Assembly (NCBI GenBank): GCA_005116965.1
Contig: SWDG01000027.1
Coordinates: 247,271-285,781, forward strand
Origin: Nitrospira sp.
GTDB lineage: Bacteria; Nitrospirota; Nitrospiria; Nitrospirales; Nitrospiraceae
Reading direction: 5' to 3'
DNA: 38,511 nt
The notes below the pieces were generated by a model. That model saw nothing but the letters and a program-made list of their open reading frames with translations. It had not been told where the DNA came from and did not search any database. Below are positions 23,820-31,374 of the stretch, in pieces; within the stretch, counting starts at the first letter, position 1; each line of letters starts with the position of its first letter. The position numbers and the translations under genes are program-made.

Positions 23820-24659
23820 CTACTCTCTCAGATGGATGACATCGGCTGCACGGACATCGACGAGGGGCATCGGTTGTGATCGAGGGTGAGGCGGCACGGT
23901 TCTCACTTGTAGCGCGCCATCGGCAGAAAGCGCCTCTGCGATGCCGACGATCGGATGATCATTCGTGAATAGGACACGAACGTGGCGCCCCAATGTGGCG
24001 CAGCGAGCCGTATAGGCCTGTCGCAGGCGAATAGATCCAGAAGATCGAAGCTCCCCAAGACACTGCTCAAGCTCCAGGAGCAGTTGAGCTATGAGCCGAT
24101 TGCGGTCGATCGGCTGTCGCGAGGCTTCCACTAATGAGGTCGCAATGGGCTGCAATTCTTCGGGGAAAGATAGCGGAGGGACATTCACGTTGAGCCCAAT
24201 TCCAATTACCACGACCGGATCATTGGTGATGGCCACGCTGCTCTCGCAAAGAATCCCGCCGACTTTGCGTTCATGGAGAAGCAGGTCGTTCGGCCACTTC
24301 AGCGAAAGGGACACCGCCGCAGTCTGTTGAATTGCCTCGGTGACGGCAAGTGCGCTGAGAAGCGGCACCCAGGATAACCATTGTGAAAGCGATAGGGTTC
24401 CACCCATCCCACGTACAATGATGGAGCAATAGATGTTCAATCCCGGCGGAGAGAACCAGACGCGCCCATGTCGGCCGTAACCGCTTGACTGGCTTTCCGC
24501 AATCACGACGGTGCCATGCGGCGCACCCGCTCGCGCCAGAGCAGCCGCCTCCGTGTTGGTCGAGGGGAGATCTTGATGCAGATACAAGGTCTGCCCAAGT
24601 GACTCGGTCGCCAGGGTGCTGCGAATACGATCGAGGCTGAGTGGGGCAGAGGACGACAT
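23820..24659 (-). CDS. birA: biotin--[acetyl-CoA-carboxylase] ligase BirA
   Basis: This 279-residue enzyme activates biotin with ATP and attaches it to the carboxyl carrier protein of acetyl-CoA carboxylase. Visible features are HQDLPSTNTEAAALA, the biotinyl-AMP loop SGYGRHGRVWFSPPG, KWPNDLLLHERKVGGILCE and GIGLNVN. The N-terminal winged-helix domain of E. coli BirA is missing, so it should be ligase only and not the biotin operon repressor. The GRGRxGR loop has Tyr in place of Arg at one position (GYGRHGR), a tolerated variation as far as I can judge. The nadC stop, a TTG and this ATG follow each other directly (TAG TTG ATG), indicating coupled translation. Confidence 0.92.
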   Translation of the reverse strand: MSSSAPLSLDRIRSTLATESLGQTLYLHQDLPSTNTEAAALARAGAPHGTVVIAESQSSGYGRHGRVWFSPPGLNIYCSIIVRGMGGTLSLSQWLSWVPLLSALAVTEAIQQTAAVSLSLKWPNDLLLHERKVGGILCESSVAITNDPVVVIGIGLNVNVPPLSFPEELQPIATSLVEASRQPIDRNRLIAQLLLELEQCLGELRSSGSIRLRQAYTARCATLGRHVRVLFTNDHPIVGIAEALSADGALQVRTVPPHPRSQPMPLVDVRAADVIHLRE

Positions 24660-24662
24660 CAA

Positions 24663-25544
24663 CTACGAACGCCGGCGTCGTGAAGGCTGAGTCAGCGTCA
24701 TGACAAGGCTGACTGTTGCTGCTGGGGCAGAATGGGTGAGCGCTCCAATGGAGATGCGATCGGCGCCGGCTGCAGCCATGGCTCGGACGTTTTTCAGGGT
24801 GATGCCGCCCGACACTTCCACCAGAGCCTGCTTCTTAATCAATGCTACGGCGCGTCGGACCAGGTCCGGAGCCATGTTATCCAGCAGAATAATATCAGGC
24901 TTTCCTGCGAGCGCCTGCCGGACCTCAGCGAGAGATTCCACCTCGACAATAATCGGGAGCGCGCTTGAGCGACGGGCGTGCGCGAGTCGACAGGCCCGTT
25001 CAACCGGTCGTCGAGTGCGGTGGAGGAGGGCCAGATGGTTGTCTTTGATCAGAATGCCGTCACTCAGTGAGTATCGGTGGTTGATCCCTCCACCAAGCAA
25101 TACGGCCCACTTCTGAAGCGCACGCCAGCCGGGAAGCGTTTTCCTGGTATCCAGAATACTGGCTGGATAGCCACGCACGGCGTGGCAGAATCGTTGCGTC
25201 AGGGTGGCAATCCCGGACAGGTGTTGAAGAAAGTTCAAGGCCACCCGCTCGGTCCGTAAGATAGACCGCCCGTCGCCCTCGATAAGGAGGAGCGGGTCTC
25301 CATTCTTCGCGCGCTGGCCGTCGCGCTTGAGAACTGACAGTCGTAGGGAAGGATCGACCATGAGAAAGGTTTGCACCGCTGCGGCCATGCCTGCCACAAC
25401 CAACGGCTGTTGCGCGATGATCTCGGCACGAGCCGGCACCGGAGACGAGAAGATTGCAGCGGTCGTGGCATCTCCCTGAGCCAGATCTTCTTCAAGCCCT
25501 TGACGCACGGCGCGGCGGATCTCTGCAGCGGGGAGAGTGGACAT
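24663..25544 (-). CDS. nadC: nicotinate-nucleotide pyrophosphorylase (carboxylating)
   Basis: Quinolinate phosphoribosyltransferase, 293 residues, joins quinolinate with PRPP to form nicotinate mononucleotide in de novo NAD synthesis. The signatures are EEDLAQGDATT, LNFLQHLSGIAT, ILDTRKTLPGWRALQKWAV, GGINHRYSLSDGILIKDNHL, VEVESLAEV, ILLDNM, EVSGGIT and ISIGALTHS. Length is normal. It begins 3 bases after the valS stop and ends 3 bases before the birA ATG, so these genes are clearly one operon. nadA and nadB are not in the window. Confidence 0.95.
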   Translation of the reverse strand: MSTLPAAEIRRAVRQGLEEDLAQGDATTAAIFSSPVPARAEIIAQQPLVVAGMAAAVQTFLMVDPSLRLSVLKRDGQRAKNGDPLLLIEGDGRSILRTERVALNFLQHLSGIATLTQRFCHAVRGYPASILDTRKTLPGWRALQKWAVLLGGGINHRYSLSDGILIKDNHLALLHRTRRPVERACRLAHARRSSALPIIVEVESLAEVRQALAGKPDIILLDNMAPDLVRRAVALIKKQALVEVSGGITLKNVRAMAAAGADRISIGALTHSAPAATVSLVMTLTQPSRRRRS

Positions 25545-25547
25545 CTC

Positions 25548-28292
25548 TCAGGATCCCAGCATCGCTCGGAGCTGTTGGTCGCTGTGGGCCAGCAATGCAC
25601 GATCACGGGACAGAGTGCGCACCCGCTCGTGATGTTCGGCAATCACGTCCTGCGGAGCTTTCGACACAAACTCAGCGTTCTTCAGTTTCCCATCGATGCG
25701 CTGCAATTCCTTGTCGGTCTCCATGATTTGTTTGGCGAGGCGCTCAATCGCCTTCTTGAGGTCGACATCATCGGCGACTGCGATGCCCACTGAGAGCCCT
25801 TCCATGACCAGCCGCAGTAATCTTGCCACCGGCCAATCTTGCGGCGGGCTCACATCGGCAGTACCGCGACTGAGGTGGGCCAGGTGTCGTTGTAACTGAT
25901 GGAGCTGGTTCTGTTTGTCCAGGTCGTCGTGCCCGACATGAAACAGAATCTGCTGCCCCGGCGAGTAATTCAACAGGACTCGGCTGGTTCGAACAAGTCC
26001 CACCGTTCGTTCCAACAATGCGAACTGTTGTTCCGCATCTGGCGCGGCCCATGCCTGGTCCGAGGCTGGATAGTTCTGTACAACGATGCTGTCTCCCTGA
26101 TGGGGAATGGTCTGCCAAATTTCTTCTGTGATAAACGGCATGAAGGGATGCAGCAGCCGCATGGTCGTTTCGAGTGTCTCCAGAAGCGTGTGCCTTGTGC
26201 TGGCTCCATCCGGGTGTTCTGGCGTTTGCAGGACCGGTTTAATCAACTCCAGATACCAGTCGCAGTACTCATGCCAGATAAACTGATAGAGAGCTGTCGC
26301 TGCGCGATCGAAGCGGTAGGACTCCAACTCCGCTGTAACGGTGCGGATCGTGTGGGCGAGACGGCTCAAGATCCACCGATCAGGCAACGTCCGTTGTGCC
26401 GGTGGAAGAGTGGTGCTTGGTCCGTCGAGATACATCAACGCAAATCGCGCGGCATTCCAAATCTTATTGGCGAAATTGCGGTAGCCTTCGATCCGTTCTT
26501 CTGCGAGCTTGATATCGCGTCCCGGCGAGGCCATCGAAGCCAGAGTGAAGCGAAGAGCGTCGGTGCCGAATTGATCCATGACGTGCAGCGGGTCGATCAC
26601 GTTGCCCTTGGACTTGCTCATCTTCTGGCCTTCTGCGTCACGGACCAAGGCATGGATATAGACGTCTTTGAAGGGCACATCTCCCATGAACTTGAGCCCC
26701 ATCATGATCATGCGGGCCACCCAGAAGAACAGAATGTCGAGGCCTGTGACCAACGTGGCGGTTGGGTAATAGGTCTTGAGTTCAGGCGTCTGTTCCGGCC
26801 ACCCCAGTGTTGTGAACGGCCAGAGGGCAGAAGAGAACCAGGTATCGAGCACGTCAGGATCGCGGAGCAATTGCTGGCCATGACAGGTCGGACATCCAGA
26901 GGGAGTCAATCTGGAGATAATCGGTACGGCGCCTTGTAGGATTGTGGTCCGACCATCTGCGGTGACGATCTGACGACTGTTGCATGCCAGACAGTACCAG
27001 GCGGGGATTTGATGCCCCCACCAAATTTGCCGTGAGATGCACCAATCCTTGATGTCCCGCATCCAGCCGAGATAATTATTCACCCACCCTTCGGGGATAA
27101 TCCGGATTCGTCCCTCTTCAACTGCCTTCATCGCGGGATCGGCAAGAGGTTGAATCTTGACGAACCACTGGGGAGACAGATACGGCTCGACAACCGTCTT
27201 GCAGCGATAGCATTTCCCGACGGCCATCTTGTGGTCTTCGGTTTTTTCAAGGAGTCCCTGTTCACGCAAGAGTGCTTCAACTTTGGGGCGCGCCTTGGGA
27301 ACTGGAAGGCCACGGAGTATCTCGACGACCGATGATTCGACTGCTGCCTGTTGCATCCCGGCGGCATCAAGCAATGAGGCATGATCGAGCACGGCAAGAC
27401 GAGGGAGTCCGTGCCGCTCTCCTGCTTCGTAGTCGTTGAAGTCGTGCGCCGGCGTGATCTTGACGGCACCAGTGCCGAATTCCAGATCGACCAGGATCCG
27501 GTCTCCTACAATAGGAATCTCTCGCGTCGTCAGCGGCAGACGGACCTTCTTGCCAATCAGATGGCGATAGCGAGGATCGTCTGGATGCACGGCAACGGCC
27601 GTGTCTCCCAACATCGTTTCAGGCCGCGTCGTGGCCACGATCAAACCGGTGTTCGGATCATCAACGAGCGGATAGCGGAGGTGATACAGTTTACCTTTCA
27701 CCTCCTCATGCTCTACTTCGATGTCAGAGAGGGCGGTCAGGCAGCGTGGACACCAATTGATGAGCCGCTCGCCACGGTAGATCAACCCGTCTTCATACAG
27801 ACGCACGAAGACCTCGATGACGGCCTTTGACAAGCCTTCGTCCATCGTAAATCGCAAGCGGTCCCAGTCGCAGGATTCTCCCAGCTGCTTTTGTTGATTG
27901 ACGATCGTGTTTCCCGACGTCGCTTTCCATTGCCACACCCGTTCGACGAAGCGCTCCCGCCCCAGCGACTCCCGTGACAGGCCTTCGGCCATGAGCTGCT
28001 TTTCCACCACGTTTTGCGTGGCAATGCCGGCATGGTCGGTTCCGGGGAGCCAGAGTGTGTTACGCCCCTGCATGCGCCGCCACCGGATCAGAATGTCTTG
28101 GAGTGAATGGTTGAGCGCATGGCCGACATGGAGCGAGCCGGTGACATTCGGGGGAGGAATGACGATGCAGTAGGGTTGGCCGGGATGGTTCTTCGCGTCA
28201 GCACGGAAATACCCCCGGGCGATCCACTCGCGGGACCAACGGTCTTCAACGGCTTTGGGGTCATATGTTTTATCGAGTTGACGTGTGGTCAT
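25548..28292 (-). CDS. valS: valyl-tRNA synthetase
   Basis: This 914-residue class Ia synthetase charges tRNA-Val and edits misactivated threonine. ATG 28292 follows GAGGACC on the minus strand and gives the typical start (LDKTYDPKAVEDRWSREW); the open frame extends further upstream without support. Visible features are PPPNVTGSLHVGHALNHS (HIGH variant), the editing domain (ATTRPETMLGDTAVAVHPDD), DVLDTWFSSALWPF, KMSKSKGNV, the anticodon-binding domain, and a C-terminal coiled-coil arm (LKKAIERLAKQIMETDKELQ). A Cys4 cluster is visible in the middle (CLAC...CPTC). It heads the valS-nadC-birA-coaX operon. Confidence 0.97.
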   Translation of the reverse strand: MTTRQLDKTYDPKAVEDRWSREWIARGYFRADAKNHPGQPYCIVIPPPNVTGSLHVGHALNHSLQDILIRWRRMQGRNTLWLPGTDHAGIATQNVVEKQLMAEGLSRESLGRERFVERVWQWKATSGNTIVNQQKQLGESCDWDRLRFTMDEGLSKAVIEVFVRLYEDGLIYRGERLINWCPRCLTALSDIEVEHEEVKGKLYHLRYPLVDDPNTGLIVATTRPETMLGDTAVAVHPDDPRYRHLIGKKVRLPLTTREIPIVGDRILVDLEFGTGAVKITPAHDFNDYEAGERHGLPRLAVLDHASLLDAAGMQQAAVESSVVEILRGLPVPKARPKVEALLREQGLLEKTEDHKMAVGKCYRCKTVVEPYLSPQWFVKIQPLADPAMKAVEEGRIRIIPEGWVNNYLGWMRDIKDWCISRQIWWGHQIPAWYCLACNSRQIVTADGRTTILQGAVPIISRLTPSGCPTCHGQQLLRDPDVLDTWFSSALWPFTTLGWPEQTPELKTYYPTATLVTGLDILFFWVARMIMMGLKFMGDVPFKDVYIHALVRDAEGQKMSKSKGNVIDPLHVMDQFGTDALRFTLASMASPGRDIKLAEERIEGYRNFANKIWNAARFALMYLDGPSTTLPPAQRTLPDRWILSRLAHTIRTVTAELESYRFDRAATALYQFIWHEYCDWYLELIKPVLQTPEHPDGASTRHTLLETLETTMRLLHPFMPFITEEIWQTIPHQGDSIVVQNYPASDQAWAAPDAEQQFALLERTVGLVRTSRVLLNYSPGQQILFHVGHDDLDKQNQLHQLQRHLAHLSRGTADVSPPQDWPVARLLRLVMEGLSVGIAVADDVDLKKAIERLAKQIMETDKELQRIDGKLKNAEFVSKAPQDVIAEHHERVRTLSRDRALLAHSDQQLRAMLGS

Positions 28293-28370
28293 TGCTGTAA
28301 GGTCCTCTAAGAACAGGGTGTGCATCTTAGCATGCCTATAGCGGTGCAGAAAATGGAGGTGGCTCTCAGC

Positions 28371-28399
28371 TTGTGACCTTGCGAGCCATGTGCTATACA
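28371..28399 (+). promoter_or_regulatory. sigma70-type promoter for the small basic protein
   Basis: TTGTGA (28371-28376) and TATACA (28394-28399) are exactly 17 bases apart, and the start codon lies about 45 bases beyond. It lies in the divergent gap next to valS. Confidence 0.5.
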
Positions 28400-28444
28400 A
28401 TCGGCCACAAAAGAGCGGATCACACACTTTCCAGTAGGAGGATC

Positions 28445-28564
28445 ATGGCACGAGGTCGTGAGAAGGATCGGAAGACACGAAAGAAACATCAGAAGAATGT
28501 CAAACGGGTGAAGGCCCTAGTCAAGGCTGGACGAGGGAAGCGAAACAAGAAGGTTAAGTCTTAG
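28445..28564 (+). CDS. very basic 39-residue protein
   Basis: The ATG at 28445 follows TAGGAGG at ideal spacing, so this short start is preferred to the longer in-frame ATG at 28373. The product begins MARGREKDRKTRKKHQKNVK, is over 45% Lys/Arg, and has no hydrophobic core beyond a short helix (VKALVKAG). It should bind nucleic acid and resembles small ribosome- or RNA-associated proteins in composition. I cannot name the family. It has its own well-formed promoter. Its 3' end overlaps the convergent response-regulator gene by 11 bases. Confidence 0.65.
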   Translation: MARGREKDRKTRKKHQKNVKRVKALVKAGRGKRNKKVKS

Positions 28565-29702
28565 AGGGGTGTGAGGCTTCTTCAGTCTCGATCAGACGTT
28601 TGAGTTCTGCCTTGATATGCTGCTCAGCGATATCAGGCACGATTCTCTGAACGGCCTGTTCGACGGTTTGTCCAACTGCGGCTCTCACCATGTCGTCTGC
28701 TAGGAGCGGGGCCTGCTTCTGCACCGCACGTTGAATCTCATCTTTAACCAGCTGATCAACGGTTCCCACCTGTTCCCGCACGGCTGCGGGTAAGTATTGC
28801 TGGACTCCGGATTCGACCTGATCCTTGACCAGCCGATCGACGCTCTCTCCGAGAGAAGCTCTGGCCACATCGGACGCGGTTTGTCGGACAATGGGCTCGC
28901 TGGCCTCGATCTCCTTTTTGATGAGAGCGGGCAATGCCTGAGAGACCAGAGGGTGAATGATCGTAGTGAGATATTCCTGAGAGAGGATGTTCCCTAGCTG
29001 TGCGTTCAACTCCTTCTGAACGATTGGTCGGACATGGGTTCCCAGCTTCTCCTCAATCATGCGAGGGAGCAGCTCGGCAAGGCTTAGCTCGCTTCGTTTC
29101 GTCATCGATTGCAAGAGTTGCTCAAAGAGCCCCCTCATGGCATCTTCGGGAGCCGCAGGCGCGACGGATGGTGCCGGTGATGCACTGGATGGGCTGCTAG
29201 ACTGGATCATGGGCTCCTCCTGGCTATCGCCACCTGACAGATGGTCGATCGTCTCATCGTCATCGGAGTCGGTTGAAGTTGAGGTTGGCGGCCAGACGCG
29301 CCGTTTCAGACCCTTGCCGTTCGAGGTAGCAGCCGTTTTCTGTTGCAGCGACTTCAGCACATCAAGCAAATCCTCAGATTGAAACGGTTTCTTCAGGAAG
29401 GCCTTGACGCCCAACGTGCGAAGGAGAGTTTCGTCCGGCCGATCAGCCGGATTCACCAACGAAATGAGATACGTTTCCGTCAGATTGTCCAGCTTGTTGA
29501 TCTCTTTGCAAAACCCTGAGAAGGTCATGTTGTCGAGATGATAGTCTGCTATGATCAGCGAGGGCGAGTTTCGCCGAGCGGCCTCAAGCGCAGTCGGTCC
29601 ATCTTGAAACCCAACGACCTCAAACCCTTCCGGGGTTGAGATCTGTTCCACCATCCGTCTCACCGCCGGGCTGCTATCCACCACAAAGATCGGCAAAGCC
29701 AT
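28554..29702 (-). CDS. response regulator with helical-repeat C-terminus, 382 aa
   Basis: A receiver domain (about residues 1-122) has Asp9 in the acidic pocket, phospho-acceptor Asp53 (LIIADYHLD), and the conserved Lys in FLKKPF. A Ser/Asp-rich linker follows. The last ~190 residues are helical with a recurring unit: ELLPRMIEEKLG, ALPALIKKEIEA, YLPAAVREQVGT, IVPDIAEQHIKAEL, interleaved with VDRLVKDQV and VDQLVKDEI. This resembles the 'LP.iV...V.eEI' oligomerisation helix of PopZ/DUF2497 proteins, repeated. No DNA-binding or enzyme domain is visible, so the output is probably assembly or localisation. ATG 29702 is used because the longer frame would include the TTGACA promoter element. No histidine kinase is adjacent. 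Confidence 0.75.
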   Translation of the reverse strand: MALPIFVVDSSPAVRRMVEQISTPEGFEVVGFQDGPTALEAARRNSPSLIIADYHLDNMTFSGFCKEINKLDNLTETYLISLVNPADRPDETLLRTLGVKAFLKKPFQSEDLLDVLKSLQQKTAATSNGKGLKRRVWPPTSTSTDSDDDETIDHLSGGDSQEEPMIQSSSPSSASPAPSVAPAAPEDAMRGLFEQLLQSMTKRSELSLAELLPRMIEEKLGTHVRPIVQKELNAQLGNILSQEYLTTIIHPLVSQALPALIKKEIEASEPIVRQTASDVARASLGESVDRLVKDQVESGVQQYLPAAVREQVGTVDQLVKDEIQRAVQKQAPLLADDMVRAAVGQTVEQAVQRIVPDIAEQHIKAELKRLIETEEASHPSKT

Positions 29703-29733
29703 GAACAACGCTCCCCACTTTTTAGTTTCTTCG

Positions 29734-29762
29734 AAGCTAGCAAGGGGGGTATGCTTTGTCAA
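29734..29762 (-). promoter_or_regulatory. possible promoter for the response-regulator gene
   Basis: A perfect TTGACA -35 (29762-29757) is followed after 17 bases by the weak -10 TAGCTT (29739-29734) on the minus strand, 32 bases before the ATG at 29702. This supports the shorter start of the protein. Confidence 0.4.
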
Positions 29763-29844
29763 GAAAACCATCGATAGGTGATTGGATTCACAATGTATTT
29801 CGGCACGCGGCCAGATGACCGAATGCGATCACGGTAAACCCATC

Positions 29845-30570
29845 ATGAGTTCGTCGATACGAGTTGTGTTTTTCGATGCGGCCGATACCCTCTTTCACGT
29901 GCACGGGTCGGTTGCTGAGATCTACCTTCATCATGCGGTTGCTTTCGGCTTTCCTCAGAAGCCGGACTCGTTAGTCGCGATCAAACACGCGTTCAGCCGA
30001 GCCTTCCGCGAAGCCCCACCGCCGGTTTTTGCGGCAGCTGAACCTACACGACTCAAACACAGTGAACGGCTCTGGTGGTTCGATATCGTGCATCACGTCT
30101 TTTATCGCGTGGGCATGTTCGAGCGATTTGACGAGTTCTTCGATCACGTCTTTCGTGTGTTTGAGGACCATCGATCGTGGCGCCTCTTTCCTGAAACGGC
30201 GTCCACTTTGACTCGGCTCAAGGAACGAGATCTGGAGCTCGGCATCATCTCGAATTTCGATTCCCGCCTCTTTAGCGTGCTGCGCGGACTCGGGATCGCC
30301 GAGGCATTCGACACGGTGACTATTTCGAGTTTGGCCCAAGCCGCAAAACCGGCTCCCCAGATCTTTCACCTCGCGTTGGAGAAGCATGCCGTTGATCCGG
30401 AGGAGGCCCTGCATATCGGTGATAGCCTGCGAGAGGATGCGGAAGGCGCGAAGAAAGCCGGGCTTCACACCGTGCTGTTGGACCGTGACGGAAAACAACA
30501 GGGAGTAGGCATTCGGACCATCAAAAATCTGGAGGAGTTATTCCAGCTTCTAGAGCGGTTCGAGGAGTAG
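29845..30570 (+). CDS. HAD-superfamily hydrolase (HDHD3-like), 241 aa
   Basis: Motif I is FFDAADTLFH, motif II the Ser of GIISNFDSRL, motif III the Lys of AAKPAPQIF, and motif IV LHIGDSLREDAEGAKKAGL. The spacing and helical cap fit a subfamily I phosphatase of the HDHD3/haloacid dehalogenase type acting on a small phosphorylated metabolite; the substrate is unknown. In motif I the second Asp position is Ala-Asp (DAAD), as in relatives that read DAxGT. ATG 29845 is preferred on homology, although its ribosome binding site is weak. The 3' end overlaps the convergent sirtuin gene by 21 bases. Confidence 0.85.
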   Translation: MSSSIRVVFFDAADTLFHVHGSVAEIYLHHAVAFGFPQKPDSLVAIKHAFSRAFREAPPPVFAAAEPTRLKHSERLWWFDIVHHVFYRVGMFERFDEFFDHVFRVFEDHRSWRLFPETASTLTRLKERDLELGIISNFDSRLFSVLRGLGIAEAFDTVTISSLAQAAKPAPQIFHLALEKHAVDPEEALHIGDSLREDAEGAKKAGLHTVLLDRDGKQQGVGIRTIKNLEELFQLLERFEE

Positions 30571-31284
30571 CGGCACAAGCTCTTTTGCACGACCCTGAAG
30601 TGAGATGTCCACCAGCGACGACTGTGGAGTGGGATCGAGGTTGATCTCGGCAACGAAGGCGCCGGCCTCTTTAGCAACGGATGCGAACCCTGCAGCCGGA
30701 TAAACAACGCCGGATGTGCCGATGATGAGCAAGATGTCACAGTGCTTAAGTGCCCTGGAGCAAGCGTCGAGATCGTCAGGAGACAAGGATTCTCCGAACC
30801 AGACAATATGGGGCCTGAGCAACGATCCACAGCGAGGACAAGACGGAAGAATGGCAATCGGCACATCGCGGTTGTTTTCCACCACGCCACAGCCGGTACA
30901 GCGAACCTTCCAGATATTGCCATGAATCTCCGAGAGTTTCTGTGAGCCGGCGTCTCGATGCAGCCCATCCACATTTTGAGTCATCAGCCAAAAGTTCAGA
31001 CAGCGGCGTTCCAGTTCGACCATAGCTTTGTGTGCATTGTTTGGCTGTTTCGTGGCGATCAGTTCGCGCCGCCAGTTGTACCATTCCCACACGAGGCGAG
31101 GATCCCGCTCGAAGGCTTCGGGTGTCGCCAGGTCCTCGGCGCGAAAATTCTTCCACAAACCGTCCGCGCCGCGAAAGGTCGGTACACCGCTGTCGGCTGA
31201 GATCCCAGCACCGGTGAGAACGGTGATAGCCTCAGCAGCAGCCAGCTTTTCTTTCAAGAGTCCGAGATTGGATCCATGAGTCAT
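30550..31284 (-). CDS. NAD-dependent protein deacylase, Sir2 family
   Basis: This 244-residue sirtuin removes acyl groups from lysines using NAD. Visible motifs are TGAGISADSGVPTFRG, TQNVDGLHRDAGS with the catalytic His, the zinc ligands CTGC...CPRC, HIVWFGESL, and GTSGVVYPAA. The segment EWYNWRREL has the Tyr and Arg, three residues apart, that in SIRT5/CobB-type sirtuins bind acidic acyl chains, so desuccinylase activity as well as deacetylase activity is plausible. Two in-frame ATGs (31290, 31284) are possible. It is divergent from the PanE-like gene and converges on the HAD gene. Confidence 0.92.
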   Translation of the reverse strand: MTHGSNLGLLKEKLAAAEAITVLTGAGISADSGVPTFRGADGLWKNFRAEDLATPEAFERDPRLVWEWYNWRRELIATKQPNNAHKAMVELERRCLNFWLMTQNVDGLHRDAGSQKLSEIHGNIWKVRCTGCGVVENNRDVPIAILPSCPRCGSLLRPHIVWFGESLSPDDLDACSRALKHCDILLIIGTSGVVYPAAGFASVAKEAGAFVAEINLDPTPQSSLVDISLQGRAKELVPLLLEPL

Positions 31285-31332
31285 TGGCATTGGTGAGCGA
31301 GTATGCTGCTGTGTCTCTGTGGAGGTGCATGC

Positions 31333-31338
31333 TATAGT
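31333..31338 (+). promoter_or_regulatory. extended -10 promoter element before the PanE-like gene
   Basis: TGCTATAGT (TATAGT at 31333-31338) fits the extended -10 pattern TGnTATAAT. No clear -35 lies 17 bases upstream, which is acceptable for extended -10 promoters. The start codon is 36 bases downstream. Confidence 0.42.
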
Positions 31339-31374
31339 ACAGCCGCTTCGCAAGCAACTGAATGAGGATGAGCG

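Noticed and set aside
25899-26939. 346-residue open frame on the + strand
   Set aside because: It lies wholly antisense inside valS, without a ribosome binding site or recognisable motif.
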